Positions 14,470 through 20,346 of a stretch of DNA of 20,346 nt are shown piece by piece (position 1 is the first letter of the stretch; each line of letters begins with the position of its first letter). The notes under the pieces are model-generated. The model ran no database searches, was not told the origin of the DNA, and saw only the letters and a program-made list of their open reading frames with translations. The DNA lies in contig JBMYTN010000062.1 of NCBI GenBank assembly GCA_049604415.1, positions 1-20,346 of the forward strand. The letters run 5' to 3'. Both the position numbers and the translations under genes were made by a program. The DNA comes from JBMYTN01 sp049604415 (GTDB lineage: Bacteria > Pseudomonadota > Alphaproteobacteria > Rhodospirillales > Rhodospirillaceae).

Positions 14470-15327
14470 ATGATCACAATTCTCGACGGTGGCATGGGCC
14501 AGGAACTGATTGCCCGAACCTCTGCGGCACCGACGCCTGCCTGGTCGGCAAAGGTGTTGCTGGACGAACCGGACTTGGTCCGCGCGGTCCATGACGATTT
14601 TTTCCGGGCCGGAGCGACGATCGCAACGGCGAACTCCTATGCCATCCATCATGACAGGTTGATCCCACAGGGCTTGGATCACCATTTCGCACTCTTGCAC
14701 CACACCGCTGCGCGCCTTGCCTGCGAGGCCCGTGACGCCGCCGGAGGGGGACAAGTGGCCGCCGCCATCGGCCCCATTGGCGGCTCCTATCGGGTTGGTC
14801 CGCTGCCCGACGATGCTGTGGAGCGCTTTGATGAGATCTGTCGCCTCCATGCGCCCCTGGTTGATTTGTTTCTGATCGAAACCGCGTCCTCGCTTGAGCA
14901 GGTCGAGGCAACGTTGAGTGCGGCCTCCCCCCATGACAAGCCAATCTGGTTGGCCGTGTCTGTCGATGATGTCGATGGCGCTAAATTACGCTCTGGTGAG
15001 CCGGTGGAGGCCGTACTGGACTGGGCCGACAGGGTTGATGCGCTGTTGATCAATTGCACCACACCGGAAGCCGTCAGTGTCGCTGTCGGGCGGATCAAAG
15101 GGGTCAGCAAGCCCTTTGGGGCCTATGCCAATGGCTTCACTCGGATTGCAGAGAGCTATGTTCAGGCCGGGGCAACGGTCCGGGAACTCTCCGCGCGCAC
15201 GGATCTGTCTCCGGCGGCCTATGCGGATTTTGCCGAGGACTGGGCGGCCATGGGCGCGACGATCATTGGCGGTTGTTGCGAGGTCGGCCCAGCCCATATT
15301 GCAGAGCTGACAAGACGACTGACTTAG
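14470..15327 (+). CDS. homocysteine S-methyltransferase family protein
   Basis: The 285-residue protein begins MITILDGGMGQEL, the typical first strand and glycine loop of the homocysteine-binding barrel. It carries the three zinc-ligand cysteines: Cys196 in LINCTTPE and Cys269-Cys270 in GGCCEVGPAHI. Members move a methyl group from S-methylmethionine, SAM or betaine to homocysteine, forming methionine. The shorter length and lack of B12 domains place it with MmuM/BHMT-type enzymes rather than MetH. The ATG at 14470 is chosen because GGAG lies eight bases upstream. A GTG at 14455 is in frame but overlaps that site. It could replenish methionine, and hence SAM, used by nearby methyltransferases. 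The methyl donor is not identifiable. Confidence 0.93.
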   Translation: MITILDGGMGQELIARTSAAPTPAWSAKVLLDEPDLVRAVHDDFFRAGATIATANSYAIHHDRLIPQGLDHHFALLHHTAARLACEARDAAGGGQVAAAIGPIGGSYRVGPLPDDAVERFDEICRLHAPLVDLFLIETASSLEQVEATLSAASPHDKPIWLAVSVDDVDGAKLRSGEPVEAVLDWADRVDALLINCTTPEAVSVAVGRIKGVSKPFGAYANGFTRIAESYVQAGATVRELSARTDLSPAAYADFAEDWAAMGATIIGGCCEVGPAHIAELTRRLT

Positions 15328-15383
15328 GCCACGGCCTAGGCAAGGGTTTTGATGCGTGGAATGAAATTTAAAGGATCGTTTTG

Positions 15384-15854
15384 ATGCTGCGGCTTCTTAT
15401 CGGCCTAACAACACATGGTGCGGTGCTAGCTGTTGGTTTTGCGCTGGGTGTTTATCTGCTCCCGATATTGACGGCGGTGCCGTCACCGGATAGCGCTGCG
15501 CTTGAAGAGATGGCTGAAGAGGCCGTTTATACGGCGGACTTCGCCCAGGATTTACGGGGGCATGATTTTTTGCATTGGGGCAAGGGCACCATCAGTGTGA
15601 CGCCAACGCAGATCGTGCATCGGGGAGAACTCGCCCCCGGTCCTGATTATATGCTCTATCTCGTGCCCCGTTTCGTCGAGCATGAAGACGAATTCCTGCC
15701 GATCAAATCAGACAGCATCGTTATCGGCCCGGTGAAATCCTTTGAAGGCTTTGCCTTGGACCTTCCGGAAGGCGTCGATCTTGAGGCCTACAATACGGTC
15801 CTGGTGTGGTGCGAGGCCTTTGGCGAGTTTGTGGCGGCGGCCAAATATCGATAG
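15384..15854 (+). CDS. membrane-anchored DM13-domain protein
   Basis: The 156-residue protein has one N-terminal hydrophobic segment (about 5-31) that could be an uncleaved anchor or signal peptide. A beta-rich domain follows, with FLHWGKGTISV, PDYMLYLVP and VLVWCEAFGEFVAAAKY. This is the DM13 layout with its single conserved Cys in a WCEAF context. DM13 domains are proposed to act in electron transfer or redox, which has not been shown for this protein. The ATG at 15384 follows AAGGA by eight to nine bases. It lies downstream of the homocysteine methyltransferase, with a 56-base gap, and may share its transcript. It is convergent with the small RNA candidate beyond 15877. Confidence 0.9.
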   Translation: MLRLLIGLTTHGAVLAVGFALGVYLLPILTAVPSPDSAALEEMAEEAVYTADFAQDLRGHDFLHWGKGTISVTPTQIVHRGELAPGPDYMLYLVPRFVEHEDEFLPIKSDSIVIGPVKSFEGFALDLPEGVDLEAYNTVLVWCEAFGEFVAAAKYR

Positions 15855-15876
15855 GCCGTCGCGCCAAGGATAAAAC

Positions 15877-15906
15877 AAAAAAAGCCCCCTGGCCGGAGCC
15901 AGGGGG
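15877..15906 (-). terminator. strong Rho-independent terminator, leftward
   Basis: A perfect 9-bp stem (CCCCCTGGC at 15885-15893, GCCAGGGGG at 15898-15906) with a CGGA loop is followed on the minus strand by T7 (15877-15883) and more T. On the plus strand no T run follows, so it stops leftward transcripts. No leftward protein gene ends here. The nearest, the LysR gene, stops 407 bases away. Confidence 0.85.
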
Positions 15907-16043
15907 TAAAGTCGGAACAGGGAGGTTTCACGTCTGGGAGACGTGGGACACCCTCAGAAAGATGCCCCTGCCGGGAAAGGCCCCGGCCCAGGTGGCTCTA
16001 GGGAGGTGAGCCACCATCCATGGTGATCCCTACTCTGGGACCA
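15877..16043 (-). ncRNA. candidate AbcR-like small regulatory RNA
   Basis: Read on the minus strand, this stretch carries four consecutive perfect or near-perfect hairpins and then the terminator. They are TGGTCCC/GGGATCA (16024-16043, one G-U pair), GGTGGCTC/GAGCCACC (15991-16015), GCCGGG/CCCGGC (15970-15987) and CACGTCT/AGACGTG (15929-15945). The anti-Shine-Dalgarno core CUCCC appears three times in exposed places: the loop of the 15991-16015 hairpin, the loop of the 15929-15945 hairpin, and single-stranded sequence at 15920-15924. No convincing reading frame exists on this strand. AbcR sRNAs of Agrobacterium, Brucella and Sinorhizobium use such CUCCC motifs with Hfq to block translation of transporter mRNAs, and are activated by VtlR. 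Here a VtlR-like gene lies just upstream. The 5' end is not determined. A shorter RNA starting near 15960, or two tandem RNAs, are alternatives. Confidence 0.6.
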
Positions 16044-16171
16044 AACCGAAAAGATCCGATGTCACCGATCAGGGCGGCAGGGGATCGAAACCCGTATCGT
16101 CTGTCTGATGCGCTATTGTGCGCTGCAGCATTCGATGAGGGGAAGATACGGGCAGAGGGCTGGAATGAGAA

Positions 16172-16209
16172 TGCCCTTATTGTTCAAAAGGGCTATGCAC
16201 CAAATGCAT
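16172..16209 (-). other. two additional hairpins upstream of the sRNA candidate
   Basis: On the minus strand ATGCA/TGCAT (16195-16209) and GCCCTT/AAGGGC (16172-16192) form two small hairpins. They may belong to the 5' part of a longer or second small RNA, or to the LysR 3' untranslated region. No gene is seen from 16044 to 16253. Confidence 0.3.
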
Positions 16210-16253
16210 GACTTTAAAAAAGGGTGGTGTTTGAGGCTGTTAGGGGTCTTCAG

Positions 16254-16277
16254 ACGTCAATATGTACATTCTGACGT
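16254..16277. promoter_or_regulatory. inverted repeat, possible regulator binding site
   Basis: ACGTCA (16254-16259) and TGACGT (16272-16277) form a perfect inverted repeat with a 12-base gap that is centred on the palindrome TGTACA (16263-16268). It lies 36 bases beyond the stop of the LysR gene and upstream of the small RNA candidate. Dyad symmetry of this size suits a dimeric regulator. Confidence 0.45.
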
Positions 16278-16312
16278 GAATATCTGCAGTGCTGGACGCC
16301 CTATTACTAGAG

Positions 16313-17227
16313 TCAATGCAGTCCCGACTGGGACAATTCTCGGATCATAAAGTCGCGGAACATCGCCACCCGCTTGGAATGGCGCAGCTCTTCTGCGTAA
16401 ACGAAGTACATATTGGCTTCGTCGGGGCCTTTGCGGCCCGGAAGGATCTTCACCAAATTGTTGGATTCGCCGGAAAAATAGTCCGGCAAGGCGGCGATCC
16501 CGACCCCGGCCTGGACGGCGCGGAAAATGCCATAAATGTTGTTCAATACCAAAATCGGGCGGCGGGGGGGCTTGCCTTCCCGACCAGCCGTCAGCATCCA
16601 ATTCATATTGTTCACCGGCGGTTTGAATTCCTCGCCATAGACAATAATCCGGTGTTCATCCAAGGACTCCGGGGATTCTGGCTGGCCATATTGCTCCAGA
16701 TATTCCGGCGCAGCGAACACGTGATAGGGCATGGTGGCGATTTGCCGCTGGATCAAATCAGGCTGTTTGGGTGGCATAAAACGCAAGGCCACATCGGCCT
16801 GGCGCATGGCCAGATCCAATTCCGTATCATTTAATGCAATGGTCAGCTCAATATCCGGATAGAGATCCATGAACTTCTTAATCCGGGGGGTCAGCCAGAT
16901 CGAGCCGAAGGCCAAGGTGGTGGTGACGGTTAGCGGCCCCTCTGGCAGCTCTTTGGACTCGCCAAGCTTGGTTTCCACCTCGTGCAGATTGCTGACCATG
17001 TCATGGACGGTTTGGAACAGCAATTCGCCCTGCTCGGTCAGGATCAGCCCGCGGGCATGGCGGTGGAATAAGGGGACGCGCAGGCTCTCCTCCAGCGCAC
17101 CGATTTGGCGGCTGACGGCCGATTGGCTTAGGCCCAACATATCGCCCGCATGGGTGAAACTGCCCGCTTCTGCCACCGAGTGGAAAATGCGCAGCTTGTC
17201 CCAATCCAAGTGACTTGCACGGAGCAT
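16313..17227 (-). CDS. vtlR: LysR-family regulator, VtlR/LsrB-like
   Basis: The 304-residue protein has an N-terminal winged helix (about 8-67) reading LDWDKLRIFHSVAEAGSFTHAG...LSQSAVSRQIGALEE, then HRHARGLILTEQGELL, and a C-terminal effector domain with MRQADVALRF and AGVGIAALPDYF. These segments agree closely with VtlR/LsrB of Brucella, Agrobacterium and Sinorhizobium as I recall them, regulators of AbcR small RNAs and of stress and envelope genes. It follows trxB on the same strand after a 94-base gap and is likely co-transcribed with it. The ATG at 17227 has GGGAAG about ten bases upstream. The protein contains no cysteine at all, so the thiol redox switch described for Sinorhizobium LsrB cannot operate here. 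The orthology is strong but not proven. Confidence 0.88.
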   Translation of the reverse strand: MLRASHLDWDKLRIFHSVAEAGSFTHAGDMLGLSQSAVSRQIGALEESLRVPLFHRHARGLILTEQGELLFQTVHDMVSNLHEVETKLGESKELPEGPLTVTTTLAFGSIWLTPRIKKFMDLYPDIELTIALNDTELDLAMRQADVALRFMPPKQPDLIQRQIATMPYHVFAAPEYLEQYGQPESPESLDEHRIIVYGEEFKPPVNNMNWMLTAGREGKPPRRPILVLNNIYGIFRAVQAGVGIAALPDYFSGESNNLVKILPGRKGPDEANMYFVYAEELRHSKRVAMFRDFMIRELSQSGLH

Positions 17228-17321
17228 CAGGCGCGTCTTCCCTGTTCAGATCCCATGGCGTGGGCGCTTCCTATTCTCGCACCAGCGCCCGGTCCCGTTT
17301 TTTGGGATCTTCAAGCCCGTG

Positions 17322-18266
17322 CTACCCCTCCTGTTCGGCCAGATACCGATCCGCTTCCAGGGCTGCCATGCAGCCGGTGCCTGCGGCGGTGACCGCCTGG
17401 CGGAAGACGTGGTCCTGGACATCCCCGGCGGCATAAACCCCGTCTACGGAGGTCTTGGTGCTGTCGGGCTGGGTAACGATATACCCGGAATCGTCCATTT
17501 CCAAAACCCCTTGAAAAAGCTCTGTGTTCGGGGCGTGGCCGATGGCGACAAACACGCCTTCGGTGGGCAAAATCTGGGTCTCATCGGTCTGGATATTGCG
17601 CAACCGGACCCCCGAAACACCCGGCGGTGTGCCTTCGGCCAGGATCTCTTCAACCACACTGTTCCAGACCACTTCGATCTTCGGATTCTGGAACAGGCGG
17701 TCCTGCATGATCTTTTCGGCCCGGAAGCTGTCCCGGCGGTGCACCACGGTGACTTTGGTCGCGTGATTCGTCAGATAGAGCGCTTCTTCCACCGCCGTAT
17801 TGCCGCCGCCGACCACGACCACTTCGCGGCCCCGGAAGAAGAAGCCGTCACAGGTGGCGCAGGCCGAGACCCCGGCTCCTTGCAGCTGCATTTCGCTTTC
17901 CAAGCCAAGCCATTTGGCCGAAGCCCCGGTGGCAATCACCAAGCTCTCGCCAATATAGGTGTCGCCGGAATCGCCCTTGCAGACAAAGGGGCGTTTGGAC
18001 AAGTCAACCTCGGTGATCAGGTCATGGATCAGACGGGTGCCGACATTTTCCGCCTGGGCCTGCATTTGCTCCATCAGCCAGGGGCCTTGGATCGCCTCGG
18101 CAAAGCCCGGGAAATTCTCCACATCGGTGGTGATGGTCAGCTGGCCACCCGGCTGCAGGCCGGCAACGATGATCGGGTCATGGCTGGCCCGCGCGGCATA
18201 GATGGCTGCGGTGCATCCGGCGGCCCCGGAGCCGAGGATAAGAACTTTGGTGTGATGCTCGGCCAT
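17322..18266 (-). CDS. trxB: thioredoxin reductase
   Basis: The 314-residue flavoprotein has the FAD-binding LILGSGAAGCTAA (GSGAAG at about 12-17), the redox-active Cys136-Ala-Thr-Cys139 in ACATCDGFFFRG, and the NADPH-binding VVVGGGNTAVEEALYLT near 150-166. The C-terminal FAD contact GVYAAGDVQD is intact. It reduces thioredoxin with NADPH in the cytoplasm. Length and domain order match low-molecular-weight bacterial enzymes. The ATG at 18266 has AGGA six bases upstream. It precedes the VtlR/LsrB-like gene on the same strand and lies near a peroxiredoxin that depends on thioredoxin-type reductants, a sensible functional grouping. Confidence 0.97.
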   Translation of the reverse strand: MAEHHTKVLILGSGAAGCTAAIYAARASHDPIIVAGLQPGGQLTITTDVENFPGFAEAIQGPWLMEQMQAQAENVGTRLIHDLITEVDLSKRPFVCKGDSGDTYIGESLVIATGASAKWLGLESEMQLQGAGVSACATCDGFFFRGREVVVVGGGNTAVEEALYLTNHATKVTVVHRRDSFRAEKIMQDRLFQNPKIEVVWNSVVEEILAEGTPPGVSGVRLRNIQTDETQILPTEGVFVAIGHAPNTELFQGVLEMDDSGYIVTQPDSTKTSVDGVYAAGDVQDHVFRQAVTAAGTGCMAALEADRYLAEQEG

Positions 18267-18344
18267 GGGGGATCCTTTCCGGTAATCGCTTCGGAGAGCC
18301 TAACTAAGGCCCAAAACGGGCTTAATCAACCGTCCTGAGGGCAG

Positions 18345-18385
18345 AAAAAGAACGCCCGCCGGGGCGCGGACTCCGGCGGGCGTTC
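18345..18385 (-). terminator. strong Rho-independent terminator of the peroxiredoxin gene
   Basis: A perfect 13-bp GC-rich stem (GAACGCCCGCCGG at 18350-18362, CCGGCGGGCGTTC at 18373-18385) with a 10-base loop is followed on the minus strand by T5 (18345-18349). It isolates the peroxiredoxin transcript from trxB downstream. Confidence 0.9.
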
Positions 18386-18392
18386 AGCAATC

Positions 18393-18416
18393 GTGGTTCC
18401 AGAGGGCCGGAACCAC
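18393..18416 (-). other. second hairpin in the peroxiredoxin 3' region
   Basis: GTGGTTCC (18393-18400) and GGAACCAC (18409-18416) form a perfect 8-bp stem with an 8-base loop, between the peroxiredoxin stop and the terminator. No T run follows it. It may stabilise the mRNA end or mark a 3'-derived RNA. Confidence 0.55.
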
Positions 18417-18454
18417 AAGTAGAATATCCCCATATGGGGTCCCGCAGAGACGGT

Positions 18455-19069
18455 TTACAGGGCGTCGGCGTTTTCGGCCAAGAAGGCGGCAACGCCTTCC
18501 GGCGTGGCGGTCATGCCCTTTTCGCCTTCGGTCCAGCCCGCCGGGCAGACTTCGCCATGGGTATCGTGGAAGCGCAGGGCATCGACCATGCGCAGGCTTT
18601 CATCCACATTCCGGCCCAGCGGCAGGTCGTTGATGATCATGTGACGGACGGCAAAATCCTTGTCGATCAGGAAGGAACCGCGCAGGGCCACACCACCGGG
18701 CAGCAGAACGCCGTAGTCTTGGGCGATTTGCTTGGTCAGGTCAGCAACCATCGGGAATTGGACATTGCCCAGACCGCCTTCATTTTGCGGAGTCTTTTTC
18801 CAGGCCAAGTGGGTGAACTGGCTGTCCACGGAGATGGCAACCACCTTAGTGTCCTTGGCGGCAAAGGCGTCCAAGCGGTGATCATGGGCGATGATTTCGG
18901 ACGGGCAGACAAAGGTGAAGTCGAGCGGATAGAAGAACACCAACCCGTAGGAACCGGCCAAATAGTCTTTCAGATTGAAAGCGGTGTTGATGCTGTTGTC
19001 GGGCATCACGGTCGGGGCGGTGAAATCCGGGGCCTGCTTGCCGATCAGGGTGGTGATCACGTCGGTCAT
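18455..19069 (-). CDS. typical 2-Cys peroxiredoxin (AhpC/Prx1 type)
   Basis: The 204-residue protein has the peroxidatic Cys55 in FYPLDFTFVCPSE, the resolving Cys175 in HGEVCPAGW, and the active-site Pro48, Thr52 and Arg130. It reduces hydrogen peroxide and organic peroxides, forming a disulfide between subunits that is normally reduced by thioredoxin or AhpF. The GGLG motif (98-101) of overoxidation-sensitive peroxiredoxins is present, but the matching C-terminal YF is absent. The ATG at 19069 follows GAGGAG by about 11 bases. It is a single-gene unit with its own terminator. A nearby trxB supplies a plausible reductant pathway. No OxyR gene is in the window. Confidence 0.96.
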   Translation of the reverse strand: MTDVITTLIGKQAPDFTAPTVMPDNSINTAFNLKDYLAGSYGLVFFYPLDFTFVCPSEIIAHDHRLDAFAAKDTKVVAISVDSQFTHLAWKKTPQNEGGLGNVQFPMVADLTKQIAQDYGVLLPGGVALRGSFLIDKDFAVRHMIINDLPLGRNVDESLRMVDALRFHDTHGEVCPAGWTEGEKGMTATPEGVAAFLAENADAL

Positions 19070-19174
19070 GGGTCTGGTAGCTCCTCTGGCTTAAGGCATG
19101 AAGCGGCACGCCGCTCTCGCAGCACAACGAGCGGGCAGACATGCCAAGGCGGGGGAGGGCAGGTGCGGTTTCGA

Positions 19175-19199
19175 CCCCGAGGCCTCGGGGTTTCTTTCG
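19175..19199 (+). terminator. palindrome with T-rich tail, orphan terminator
   Basis: CCCCGAGGCCTCGGGG (19175-19190) is a perfect 16-bp palindrome that can fold as a hairpin around GGCC, followed by TTTCTTT. It suits a rightward terminator, but no gene is recognised upstream of it on that strand. A short RNA or attenuator is possible. Confidence 0.45.
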
Positions 19200-19325
19200 C
19201 ATCTGCGAAGACGCCCCCTATGTCGGACGGATCGGCTTTGGGATCAACACGGAAATATCCATGAAACCCACCAAGTTTTTCGATCAATGACCCTAAGACC
19301 CGAATAGCGGCTGTTTGCGACCGAT

Positions 19326-19345
19326 CCTTGCGCATTTGCGCAGGG
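19326..19345. promoter_or_regulatory. hairpin or operator upstream of the Lrp-type gene
   Basis: CCTTGCGC (19326-19333) and GCGCAGGG (19338-19345) pair over eight positions with one T-G pair and a 4-base loop. The inner sequence contains two copies of the palindrome TGCGCA. It lies about 90 bases before the Lrp start and could be an autoregulatory operator. Confidence 0.35.
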
Positions 19346-19433
19346 TCATTGCGTCCGGAGATTTGATCGGATAATTTCCTTGCGCGAATGGCTGCGGCGC
19401 GGTCAGGGCGAAACAGGCAGGCAAGGGAACCAT

Positions 19434-19952
19434 ATGGCCGGTCAGAGAGTAAAATTGGATCGTATTGATCGGCGGATTCTCGATGATCTGCAGCGCAATG
19501 GTCGGATGACCAATGTGGAGTTGGCCAAGCGGGCCGGAATTTCGGCACCGCCTTGTTTACGGCGGGTGCGGGCTTTGGAAGAGGCGGGCTATATCCGGGG
19601 CTATCATGCGGATCTGAACCCGTCGATCCTGGGCTACAACGTCACCGTCTTTGCCCATGTCGGGCTCAACAGCCAGGCAGAATCCGATTTGAAGGCCTTT
19701 GAGACCTTGGTCGAGGGCTGGCCCGAGGTTCGGGAATGCCACATGTTGGCGGGTGAGACCGATTTTTTGCTGAAGATTGTGGCGCTCGATTGGGATGATT
19801 ATCAGCGCTTTTTGACCTCGAAACTGACCCCTGCGCCCAATGTGGCCCATGTGAAATCGGCTTTGGCGATCCGGACCGGCAAAAACCTGCCCGGCGTGCC
19901 AGTCACAGATACCGGCCCGGTCGTAGAAGGGGGTTCAGATGACGAGGTCTGA
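19434..19952 (+). CDS. Lrp/AsnC-family transcriptional regulator
   Basis: The 172-residue protein has an N-terminal helix-turn-helix (about 7-55), reading LDRIDRRILDDLQRNGRMTNVELAKRAG and CLRRVRALEEAGYI. A ligand-binding RAM domain follows (about 68-148), with VRECHMLAGETDFLLKIVA. Members form dimers to octamers and control amino-acid metabolism genes, often repressing themselves. The ATG at 19434 is preferred over a TTG frame from 19380 because AAGGG lies just upstream and family homology begins there. The C-terminus extends about 20 residues past the RAM domain in an acidic tail, slightly longer than usual. Its effector and targets are unknown. It is divergent from the peroxiredoxin gene and ends at a strong terminator. 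Confidence 0.94.
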   Translation: MAGQRVKLDRIDRRILDDLQRNGRMTNVELAKRAGISAPPCLRRVRALEEAGYIRGYHADLNPSILGYNVTVFAHVGLNSQAESDLKAFETLVEGWPEVRECHMLAGETDFLLKIVALDWDDYQRFLTSKLTPAPNVAHVKSALAIRTGKNLPGVPVTDTGPVVEGGSDDEV

Positions 19953-19956
19953 ATCA

Positions 19957-20008
19957 GACCGATCTGGGTGCCTTTATTCTTAGATCTTGCTGCCGGGTCG
20001 GTTTTTTT
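19957..20008 (+). terminator. Rho-independent terminator of the Lrp-type gene
   Basis: GACCGATCTGG (19957-19967) pairs with CCGGGTCGGTT (19993-20003) over 11 positions, including G-U pairs, around a 25-base loop. A T7 run (20002-20008) follows. It begins four bases after the stop codon. Confidence 0.7.
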
Positions 20009-20048
20009 GCTCGGGCTCTGCCCTCACTTTGTGGCCCTCAAGCGCCGG

Positions 20049-20346
20049 GCGCCTCCGGCTTGGCTCACGGACCCATTCGGGTCCGAGCGCTCCCCGCCGC
20101 CACATGGCGGCAGCGATAAAGTTTTGGACCCATTCGGGTCCGGGGCGCCAGTCGCAATCCTGCGGATTGCTCCAGGTTTCCTGAGGTGAACGGGGTGCCG
20201 GTTATGGTGCCAGATAAAGCATGCAACTACATATGTAGGTGGCGAAGTCTGCGCCTATTCAAATTTTCTGGAGGGTGCGGGGAGTTCCCAAGACCCGCGA
20301 CTGCGGGTCCGGGGGCTCATGCCCCCGAAAGCCAAGCCGGAGGCGC
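20049..20346. repeat. intergenic repeat element bounded by a 16-bp inverted repeat
   Basis: GCGCCTCCGGCTTGGC (20049-20064) and its exact reverse complement (20331-20346, the last bases of the window) bound about 300 bp. Inside are two copies of the hairpin GGACCCATTCGGGTCC (20072-20087, 20125-20140), a related hairpin GACCCGCGACTGCGGGTC (20292-20309) and GGGGGCTCATGCCCCC (20310-20325). No gene is seen from 20009 to the end. This looks like a dispersed palindromic element or a small non-autonomous mobile unit that may continue past the window. Confidence 0.6.
20227..20238. promoter_or_regulatory. 12-bp perfect palindrome CTACATATGTAG
   Basis: This AT-rich perfect palindrome lies within a GC-rich repeat region and differs in composition from it. 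It could be an operator half-pair for a regulator or a chance dyad. No gene start follows closely inside the window. Confidence 0.25.

Larger units (their letters stand above)
19070..19433. other. 364-bp divergent regulatory region
   Basis: This stretch separates the leftward peroxiredoxin from the rightward Lrp gene and holds promoters for both. No gene is supported. It contains a perfect palindrome followed by T-rich sequence (19175-19199), a hairpin (19326-19345) and a -10-like GATAAT near 19370 pointing toward the Lrp gene, without a clear -35. Confidence 0.5.

Noticed and set aside
15877..16100. 6S RNA as identity of the structured RNA
   Set aside because: No long closing stem with a central bubble is visible; the molecule is a row of local hairpins ending in a terminator.
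16060..16105. tRNA or tmRNA T-arm-like sequence around GGGTTTCGATCCC
   Set aside because: The stem does not extend properly and no matching acceptor, anticodon or D arm is found within tRNA distance.

Overview
The window reads as chromosomal DNA of a moderately GC-rich alphaproteobacterium. The family match is to Rhodospirillales-like or rhizobial relatives. The basis is a type II-C-style CRISPR repeat, a LysR regulator closely resembling VtlR/LsrB of Agrobacterium, Brucella and Sinorhizobium placed next to trxB, and strong Shine-Dalgarno sites. The species cannot be fixed from the sequence.

Positions 91-1115 hold a CRISPR array of 16 identical 36-bp repeats and 15 spacers, closed by a strong terminator oriented to the right. 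No cas gene or tracrRNA anti-repeat is visible, so any Cas9 must lie left of the window or elsewhere. Next comes a leftward three-gene nucleotide-sugar cassette (4561 to 1365): an epimerase/dehydratase of the UDP-glucuronate decarboxylase type, a Gfo/Idh/MocA oxidoreductase and a zinc-finger sugar C-methyltransferase. Upstream of it, on the same strand but as a separate unit with its own predicted promoter, is a B12-binding radical SAM enzyme. A methyl-accepting chemotaxis protein with an NIT-like sensor follows, then a TylF-type O-methyltransferase.

From 9763 there is a secreted low-complexity protein, a 66-residue small protein whose stop codon overlaps the stop of a convergent FkbM-type methyltransferase, a DUF1428 protein, a seven-helix membrane protein, an HD-GYP phosphodiesterase with a degenerate receiver domain, a homocysteine S-methyltransferase and a DM13-domain protein. 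Several of these (C-methyltransferase, radical SAM, TylF, FkbM, homocysteine methyltransferase) make, spend or regenerate S-adenosylmethionine. The sugar and methyl-transfer genes suggest cell-surface glycan decoration, but a single pathway is not proven.

The right part is a redox and regulation block: thioredoxin reductase followed by a cysteine-free VtlR/LsrB-like regulator, a 2-Cys peroxiredoxin with its own terminator, and an Lrp/AsnC regulator. The 458-bp gap between the LysR gene and the DM13 gene is not empty. Its minus strand encodes a chain of perfect hairpins that displays the anti-Shine-Dalgarno core CUCCC three times and ends in a canonical terminator. This looks like an unannotated AbcR-type small regulatory RNA next to its likely VtlR-type activator, and is the most interesting item here. 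The last 300 bases are a non-coding repeat region bounded by a perfect 16-bp inverted repeat.
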